Below, one piece after another: positions 57,974-64,000 of a stretch of 64,000 bases of DNA. Location of the stretch: positions 268,255-332,254 of the forward strand of contig ML976662.1 of assembly GCA_010015655.1 (NCBI GenBank). The letters are read 5' to 3'. The notes under the pieces are model-generated. The model saw only the letters and a program-made list of their open reading frames with translations, was not told where the DNA came from and ran no database searches. The position numbers were made by a program, and so were the translations under genes. Source of the DNA: Bimuria novae-zelandiae CBS 107.79 (taxonomy: Eukaryota > Ascomycota > Dothideomycetes > Pleosporales > Didymosphaeriaceae). Within the stretch, counting starts at the first letter, position 1, and each line of letters begins with the position of its first letter.

Positions 57974-58324
57974 GATGAGTTGGTGTGCAATGGGAAAGCG
58001 TAGATGACGAGATGTGATAATGTAGACATAATGAGGAATTAGTAATGGCGATCTCGCGTAGTGCATGGAAATGCCGAGGCACACGGAGGAAAGTGCTTAG
58101 TCCGAATGCGATCGGTGGTTTGCAGGATACTGGGCAAATTCTCGAGGAAACCATTCTTGATTCGTTTTAAGATGTAAACCATCTATGTAGTTTCCGAATG
58201 CAAAAGCTTCACCCAAAGAACGCCACCGCTATGCATGCAGTCGAAGCCATCATTATACATAGTTCTTATTTGCCCTCCAAGAATGGATCTTTTGGAGCAA
58301 ACTGCCATGAATAGGTGAATCCTG
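57974..58324. other. Intergenic
   Basis: About 350 bases. It contains the dehydrogenase promoter and the 3' flank of the signal peptide peptidase gene, both on the minus strand. No motif assigned. Confidence 0.4.
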
Positions 58325-60125
58325 CTAATCGACTTTTGGTCGGTTGCGGGACTCCATCAGTGACCGCGGATGCTTCAGATCCCAGGGAGCCTCGATGGAA
58401 AAGGAAAACACTTCGCGCTTGGACTTATGAGCAGCCACTGCGCTGACCTTGTCGGTCGGTTTACCGTTGCCTTCTTCCTCCGGGTCTGCGATGACGTGTT
58501 TGCCAACTGCCTTCTTCATGCGATCCTCGCGCCTTTGCGCCTTCTTGTCCGAAAGTGAAAATATGCTCTCACGCTCGGGCGCATTCGTCTGGGTATCTTT
58601 ATCGTCCGCTTTCTTCTTGGACTCATCTTCATCTTCAAATTCCTCGCTGAAGTTCCACATGAGGCTGAGCTCGCCTCGGACAAGCGCCGTCAGCCACAAG
58701 CTGCCCAAGACGCCAGGAACGAGGTATAGTAAGGCCGGCTGTGCATGCCCCCAGATGTGCATAACACCTAGAGTAGCGAGCATGCCCAGAATGTATCCCG
58801 TCAAGCTCGCCTTGAAATATGTCTTGGGGAACGTAAAGGGCGGTTCAGGCTTGCGCGTATGCGTGCTCCACAACGGCCGTCCAAGGAAAGAGTGGCTCCA
58901 GAAATGGTCGCTCCATCGGCCGGCAAGCGAGAAATACTTTGGTTTTTCTACCACGTCACTAGATTCGTCAGTGCTTTGCGTGCGCGTTTGGCGGCGGAGG
59001 TAGAAAACGAAGAGGTCGAAGCGGAGGGCAAGGCCAATCATAATGCCCGGTAAGACGACGTCGCCGAGACCGAGCATCGCATACTGGGGTTTATCGGAGA
59101 CTGAACCGGCTGCACCCGGCCTGGGGAAAACGAGCTTGATGGGAGCGTCGATGGACTTGGCGACAGTGACCATCATGGGCCTGGTTACGTTAGTGGAGAG
59201 GACAATGGTGGGGCAGAAGCACTCACGTAAAGAAAACGAAATATATGTCATAAAAGAAAAGAGCGCTCAGGATCAGGCTTCCAGTGGTGAAGGTTGTGGG
59301 AGACATGAGCTGCAGTGCAGCGTACGAGAAGCCAAAACCAATGAGGTTGGTCAGGTACCATGGCTTATCCACGAAATTGAAATATGCCCAAGCCGCGAAG
59401 GAAACAAGCGCCCCTACCATGCCATGTGGACCAAGCAAGACCTTGCCGGCAAAGAGACGATGCACGTAGAGGCGCAGTGTCCATTTGTTGCCAGGCATCC
59501 CTCGGTCAGCCCAAAGCATACTCTCGAAGCGCTCCGAGAGCGGAATGTATGACAGAAACCCCGGCAGAGGCGAGGGTAGCGGGGCTTTGTCTTTGGTGTC
59601 GCCAGCGACCGGCATGGCTCTCTTTTGCTTCTGATCTAAGTGGTATAGCGCACCGCCGCGGGCGAAGCGACGCGGATATAGGATCGAGTGGCCGATGTCG
59701 AGGGAGTCGGTTATCAGGTGGGACACGGCAAAGACACCGAAGATCGCAAAGTACCAATTAAGAGCCAGGTTCAGATAGTGCGGGTCCTTTAACCACTTGA
59801 GCAGAAAGTAGAGCCCCGCGAGGGCGCATCCCGCAAAGAGCGGCATCAGGATGGCATCGGTGGGCGCGAGTCCCTCCATCTTATGCTCCTCTTCCTCTTC
59901 TTCATCCACTTCCTCGTCTTCTTGGTCGCCCTCACGCTTCCTGCCCTCCTGTTTTGTGCGTCTAGCGGCCGACGACGGCCGTGTGAGCGAGGCATGCGCG
60001 CCCGCGTATATGGGAAAGAGCGCCGATGCGAGCAGGTGCGCGTACGTCGGGATCATGGGTCGCATCTGGGTGAAGTGGTAGGCGGCTTGCCCTAGGACGT
60101 GTGCCCAAGTACTAGGCTCTTCCAT
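58325..60125 (-). CDS. Signal peptide peptidase (intramembrane aspartyl protease)
   Basis: Two exons (60125-59227 and 59180-58325) with a 46-nt intron, giving 584 aa. SPP cleaves leftover signal peptides and tail-anchored proteins within the ER membrane. The two catalytic aspartates are in FFYDIYFVF (Asp293) and LGLGDVVLPG (Asp340), and the QPALLYLVPG motif (447-456) completes the active site. About nine membrane segments are visible. A cytosolic stretch rich in Glu lies at residues ~65-90 (EDEEVDEEEEEEHK). The C-terminal ~130 residues form a charged hydrophilic tail (EEFEDEDESKKKADDKDTQT). This tail is longer than in animal SPP. The ATG at 60125 was chosen because the longer frame begins at TTG. 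The upstream region is shared with the divergent gene at 60555. Confidence 0.95.
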
Positions 60126-60554
60126 CGTAGCGGGGTCGAAGGTTGCGAGGAAATCGTGCTTCACCAAGGGCGGAATATTATGTCTGCATCCGTAACAAAC
60201 ACAACGGCGGTAGTGCGTAATTGGCGGGCGGATGAAGGCAGAAAAGGCAACTGTGGACTTTTTGAAGCAACAAACAAGCGGCTGACGCAACTACTGGTAG
60301 CGCCCGCAGGCGCTTCCCCCGCTGGGATCGCCAGGGTCGCCTTGGCGCTGCATCAAGAGGCACCAAGTCAACCTGACCTGACTTTAGTGTCGGCTGACCT
60401 GATGACCTGAGTTTTTGGTTAGGGCCATGCGTGGGACAGCGCCATGGCTCTAGCACCTAAATAGGTAAGTGGCAGCTAAGCGAAACACAATACAATCGTG
60501 ATTCTAACATGATTCCCTCGTTCTCCTCTACTCTTAACTACACAGCCGCCCACC
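60126..60554. promoter_or_regulatory. Divergent promoter with one stray intron-family motif
   Basis: About 430 bases between the SPP gene and the first gene of the composite locus. A GTAAGT at 60464 and a GATTCTAACATGATTCC core near 60499-60515, followed by CACAG before 60547, suggest a 5'-UTR intron of the plus-strand gene with the same core as its coding introns. Confidence 0.35.
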
Positions 60555-61431
60555 ATGGCAAGCCTCAAAGATTGCGTAAGTGGATTGAAACGTGTTTGGA
60601 TCATATTATAATCATGTTTCAGCAATACTACAAAGCCTACCTCGAGATCATTGGTGTCCCGCACGGCGCCCCAGACTATGCGACCTTGCCTAATGGCAGG
60701 GTTATTGTAGAGATGCACGAAGTCAAGTGCCGTCGCATCATCAACGGCGTTCGCTATGGGGTATGTTGAAACACGTTCCTATCATGTTCCAATCATGTTC
60801 TAACGACATAGGTTGTTGTGGGCTCGCGCGGCGCCTTGTGCAATCACCTGAAGAAGCAGCACGACCTCGACCGCGCGCCTGGACTTGACCTTCACCGCCC
60901 CTCACACGCAGACGTGATGGCGGCAAAGGGTAGGTCGTGGAAAAATGATTGGATCACGTTCTAATCATGTTCCAGCCTTCTACAAAGGATTGATGGACCG
61001 CCACGATCAAATTCTGAAGCAAGAGAATGCGGCGATGGCGCAGCGCGCGCAGGAAATTGTGGCAAAGGCTGGGCAGGGCGTGAGGTTTGCTGCCATCTCT
61101 ACCCTACTAGCCACCCCAAGGTTGGGGTGGTATGTATTATGTTCATATCCTGATTGAAACATGTTCCGCTAATGCTGCGTGACCTGACATGGAGAGGATG
61201 ACTTAGTTGGTGCGGGGCATTGGCAAGCGTGCGCCATGCAGGGTCTGCCGTGAGCTGAATGGTGACGGTTTCGAGAGTAAGTCTGCTGAATCAGGGCTGG
61301 ATCTTGTTCTAATCATGTTTCGGCGTGCACGTTCTTGTACGATGTTAATGACCAGGGTCACAAGAAGAAGGATGGTAATCACTGCTTCAACACGAGGTAC
61401 ATCAGGGGTTTGTTGGGTTAAATCATGATTA
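60555..61431 (+). CDS. Small Cys/His-cluster protein A of composite MULE locus
   Basis: Read exons: 60555-60575, 60623-60760, 60812-60929, 60976-61133, 61207-61276 and onward to about 61431. The product starts MASLKDC, then QYYKAYLEIIGVPHGAPDYA, and VKCRRIINGVRYGVVVGSRG, ALCNHLKKQHDLDRAPGLDL. After a helix (YKGLMDRHDQILKQENAAMA) comes a second cluster, RAPCRVCRELNGDG, with further Cys in the last exon (CTFLYDVN, NHCFNTRY). The clusters look zinc-binding. The protein is a clear paralogue of the convergent gene at 61545-62326, with the first two introns at matching positions. The fifth intron (61277 to 61323) ends CGG instead of CAG, so its splicing, and hence gene integrity, is doubtful. Most introns carry the TTCTAATCATGTT-type core. 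Function unknown; a DNA-binding accessory protein is an inference. Confidence 0.6.
60576..60622 (+). repeat. Intron-family copy A1
   Basis: 47-nt intron of gene A, GT-AG, ending ATAATCATGTTTCAG. One of about a dozen introns in this locus with the same 3' core, which includes a CTAAT/CTAAC-type branch site in most copies. Confidence 0.7.
60930..60975 (+). repeat. Intron-family copy A3
   Basis: 46-nt intron of gene A, holding ATGATTGGA followed after a short loop by TTCTAATCAT, which can pair as a hairpin, then GTTCCAG. Confidence 0.7.
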
Positions 61432-61544
61432 GAATGTGTTCCAATCATGTTCTGATCTGCTAGAATGAATGAAATCGCTGCTCACTGTGTTTCTCTATCT
61501 ACTCTACTTGTGAGGTCGTTCTAATATTTTTTTGAAGTAACAAT

Positions 61545-62326
61545 TCAAAGCTGAAAGTAACCTCGACTAATACAGTTATCTTTAATTGAACAACTAGCCT
61601 TGCCCTCCTCTGCACAAACCTGACACGGTGTAGGGTATCCTTGTGCTTCTAGCATAAGCCGGCACTTGTTGTAGTTAACCTGAAACATAAACATAATTAG
61701 AACAGTATTGTAACATGTTTGAGAGACTTACTTCGCCCTTTTTCTGTCCCCTCTTTGCATTGCTGGTCCCATAGCGAGGAGCCTGAAGTGTAGGAAGGGG
61801 GGGGGGGGGGGGGGGGCACTTGTTGGGGCTGTACAACCTCCTGTACAGGAGGCTGCACGTGAGACTGCACACTGGATCCTGTTTGAGTCACGATAGGACC
61901 GTGATTCATCTCTTGAAACTTTGTGAACAGCCTTTTGTAGTACGCTCTAGCCTTAACAAGCTTTACGCCACTACTACGGCCAGTTTCAATCTTCTCAACC
62001 TTTGTATGACGATGAAAGTGTTTAAGGTGAGTTATTACAGCACCACGAGACACAAACTTTCTCTGTAAGAGTTAGATTATATTCTAAACAGGTTTTAAAT
62101 GACTTACACCACAAAGATCGCTTTCACCCTTCTCAAAAGGTGCTCTACAGAAAACCTCTCCTGTAGCGACTATATAGTCTCCATTTAAATTAACGTCGTA
62201 CATTGGGAAACCTACAGGCAGGCTTTCAAGCCCAATATACCATTGGTAAGGTGGCTAATCATGTTAGAATCCTGTTGTAAACGTGTTCTATTAACATACA
62301 TATTTATTCAGTACTTCAGAGGCCAT
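61545..62326 (-). CDS. Small Cys/His-cluster protein B, paralogue of A, frameshifted at poly-G
   Basis: Exons 62326-62300, 62254-62108, 62062-61732 and 61679-61545. The product starts MASEVLNKY, then PPYQWYIGLESLPVGFPMYD and YIVATGEVFCRAPFEKGESD, LCGRKFVSRGAVITHLKHFH. A basic helix follows (SSGVKLVKARAYYKRLFTKF), then a Gln/Pro linker, and a C-terminal cluster TPCQVCAEEGKASC with DNC. It shares layout and intron phase with protein A. A run of 20 G (61797-61816, poly-Pro codons on this strand) leaves exon 3 one base too long to join exon 4. One C fewer restores QKKGE followed by VNYNKCRLMLEAQG. This is either a sequencing slip in the homopolymer or a true mutation. Introns are 45, 45 and 52 nt. 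Confidence 0.6.
61797..61816 (+). repeat. Homopolymer of 20 G
   Basis: Twenty consecutive G residues, encoding Pro codons of gene B on the minus strand. It is prone to slippage in replication and in sequencing. Confidence 0.9.
62255..62299 (-). repeat. Intron-family copy B1
   Basis: 45-nt intron of gene B, ending GGATTCTAACATGATTAG on the minus strand. It sits at the same position and phase as the first intron of gene A. Confidence 0.7.
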
Positions 62327-62400
62327 ACTCTGCGCGGTGTTGTAGTTTTGAAAGTGTATGAAGTGTAGAAGATATGGAATGGTTAGCAGAGAGATTGTGA

Positions 62401-62410
62401 ATATTTATAG
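62401..62410 (-). promoter_or_regulatory. TATA-like box of gene B
   Basis: CTATAAATAT on the minus strand, about 75 bases upstream of the gene B start codon (62326). This spacing is plausible for a fungal core promoter. Confidence 0.4.
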
Positions 62411-62426
62411 GGAAAAGCTTTTAACA

Positions 62427-64000
62427 CTAGAGTAAATCAGGTTTAGAACGTGATTAGATCATGTTTTAGGCAACGCTAATGCATACCCCGCTTCCTGCGT
62501 TCCTCAAACTCTGCCCTTCGCATATCCAGCTCTAGTTATGCTTTCTCAATCAACACCTTCCTTTCCCTTAGAGCTTAGAGCTTCTCTTTAGTTTGCAGTT
62601 GCTGGCTGTTCATCAAGGCTCGTTCCCTAAAATCTACATCAGCACTGAATCACGATTAGAAGGTGATAGAATCATGTTTACGACAACTTACTTAGGAGCT
62701 GGTGTTAAACCTGGTGAAGACCTTGCAGGTGATGGTTGTACTGGTGTTGAGCGTATTGTTGATACTGAACGTGATCGAGACGTAGTCCTTCGTTGTTTTA
62801 CGTATCCTGACGAGTTTGAAGGTAGTTGTAGGCCCTCATCATCATCTGAGATCTCCATAAGATCTCCCTCTGTACTCTGTTTCTCTAACAGTTTTCGTTT
62901 TCGTTCTAATCATGTTTTAGTTACTAGAAAGAATATTATATATAAAAACTTACTTGTTTCTCTTGCCCTACTCTTTGCAAAACGCGCACTAATTGTGAGC
63001 TTCTCGCGATATGCGTGGCGTATTCCATATCTATTATGGGCATCGTATTCCTTAAGATCGTGCAGATCTATTTTCTGCGAGCTAAAACATGTTACAAATA
63101 GAATTAAATTATGTTCTGGCGGACTTACGTAGTGATAGCTGCAAGTGGTGAAAGACCTTTCCCACTTCAATATGATTCATTGCCTTGCTGTTCAGCAGCG
63201 TTTGAAGTTGATTCTAACTTATTTCAGTTCTCTTTTAAAAGGTAGCTAAAGCACTGCACAAGCCCTGAGGCTATAGTAACAGGCTTCTTATCCTTTTCCC
63301 AGTCTTGGACGCTCTTCCTTGGCTCTTGGGCAACTAAATCATGTTAGAATTATAATCTAAACACGTTTTGGTGTACTCACTGAGTAGACCTATAAGTTGT
63401 TGATAGCCGTTCTGTGTTTAACAATCCACAAGTTGTATCGTACGCCCAAACGAAGAATCTACTACGTGATCCTCTCCTACTGTAGCTCTTTCTATACCCG
63501 TTTAAAGTGTGCAAAACAGAATCGAACTATTAATCGTACGTGAAAGTCTAGATTGCGGTTGTAGGGGTTAATTAACCTTAGGTATTGAGCGAACCCTAGA
63601 ATCGTAATTAGAACAGGTTTAGAACTTATTTCGTGAAAATATCTCGAGTTTGCTTGTCACACATATCAACAGTAATCCTAACCAGTCCTTCGCCATGAAG
63701 GTGATACCACTAAAACGGCTTTCTAACACGTTCGTCGCATATTTGAAAGAATGCAGAAAGGCCTAGCTGATAGATCTCTGGCGATTCCTCGTCGGTAAAG
63801 ATCCTTCCAAGGGAGATCACTGCGACTTTGTTAAACATATTCTAAAGGTGTTTAAATTAGGTTTCCATACGTTTGCCATTTCCTGGGTGGAATATTGCCA
63901 GTAAAATCTCCTTCCATGGTGGCTCGCAGCGCGCGTATGACATATCCATCTGAAATGTCTCTTGGTCATGAAGAATCCTAATTGCGCCATCGTATATACA
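62427..64000 (-). pseudogene. Mutator-like (MULE) transposase, degenerate, 5' end outside window
   Basis: On the minus strand, pieces of a fungal MULE transposase follow in order. They are AIRILHDQETFQMDMSYARC (near 63980-63900), LAVISLGRIFTDEESPEIYQ and WYHLHGEGLVRITVDMCDKQ (near 63825-63645). FAQYLRLINPYNRNL comes next, then DWEKDKKPVTIASGLVQCFS, STSNAAEQQGNESY and KGLSPLAAIT (63330-63130). KIDLHDLKEYDAHNRYGIRH follows (63080-62955), then an acidic/Ser-rich tail (LMEISDDDEGLQLPSNSSGY). The DDE-family order and HLHG/VDM and N-AEQ-x-N motifs identify the family. At least seven introns of 45-60 nt separate the pieces; six contain the AACATGATTAGAA-type core. In-frame stops (for example TAG in KPF-stop-WYHL) and one donor changed to AT (63642) make it inactive. 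C-to-T and G-to-A changes suggest mild RIP. Confidence 0.78.
63334..63380 (-). repeat. Intron-family copy C3 (in MULE transposase)
   Basis: 47-nt intron ending ATTCTAACATGATTTAG on the minus strand, starting GTGAGT. Related copies lie at 62645-62691, 62906-62953, 63082-63128, 63596-63642 (donor mutated) and 63826-63870. Confidence 0.7.

Larger units (their letters stand above)
60430..64000. mobile_element. Composite MULE locus with accessory genes (right end beyond window)
   Basis: The transposase remnant and genes A and B share the same intron core motif and lie together without any host gene between them, so I group them as one presumed element. No terminal inverted repeat could be matched because the right end is outside the window. 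The left limit (about 60430) is set only by the first intron-family motif and the SPP promoter. The grouping is inference. Confidence 0.45.

Noticed and set aside
62593..63132. 179-codon plus-strand frame opposite the MULE transposase
   Set aside because: It is the antisense shadow of transposase exons and introns that read as a known family on the minus strand.
1..64000. tRNA, rRNA, riboswitch and CRISPR features
   Set aside because: None was recognised by eye on either strand; CRISPR is not expected in a fungal genome. A tRNAscan run would be needed to exclude tRNA genes.

Overview
The window is a piece of a filamentous ascomycete genome (Pezizomycotina, most likely a dothideomycete). The evidence is many short GT-AG introns (mostly 45-70 nt), fungal-only gene families (Kre6/Skn1, Cyc8/Ssn6, a HET-type incompatibility gene), and sharply bounded AT-rich blocks holding decayed transposons that look RIP-mutated (repeat-induced point mutation). 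The species call is inference.

Layout. 1-3.6 kb: no supportable gene. 3.6-6.6 kb: CYC8/SSN6 corepressor (8 exons). 7.2-8.05 kb: NuiA-like small protein. 10.3-12.5 kb: KRE6/SKN1 glucan-synthesis protein. 13.6-14.7 kb (-): multi-pass membrane protein. 14.9-18.8 kb: two abutting TA-flanked DNA transposons (Tc1/mariner, then Fot1/pogo) with perfect inverted repeats and decayed interiors. 19.9-21.7 kb: an undamaged 5'-truncated LINE with target-site duplication, just downstream of a 132-aa orphan gene (21.8-22.3 kb, -). 22.6-24.4 kb (-): choline/amino-acid permease. 27.1-27.9 kb (-): MCM1-type MADS-box factor. 29.6-30.6 kb: tetraspanin. 33.2-36.0 kb (-): 796-aa putative genome-maintenance protein. 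37.4-42.1 kb: DNF-type lipid flippase. 43.1-49.2 kb: SEN1 helicase. 50.6-52.8 kb: 723-aa unknown. 53.3-54.6 kb (-): broken HET gene. 54.6-55.7 kb: AT-rich block. 55.7-56.7 kb: unknown partial gene. 56.6-58.0 kb (-): FMN-dependent 2-hydroxyacid dehydrogenase. 58.3-60.1 kb (-): signal peptide peptidase. 60.4-64.0 kb: a composite locus.

The last locus is the most unusual part. A Mutator-like (MULE) transposase on the minus strand runs off the right edge. Beside it lie two convergent small genes that are diverged paralogues of each other, each with an N-terminal Cys/His cluster and a C-terminal PCxVC cluster. Introns in all three genes carry recurring cores of the type TTCTAATCATGTT / AACATGATTAGAA, which are not seen in the host-gene introns of this window. 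This suggests one mobile unit with its own intron family, comparable to introner-like elements.

The ordinary genes form no pathway cluster. They cover transcription control (CYC8, MCM1, SEN1), cell wall and membrane biology (KRE6, flippase, SPP, tetraspanin, permease) and metabolism (FMN dehydrogenase). All positions and splice sites were read by eye from the sequence; no database search was run.
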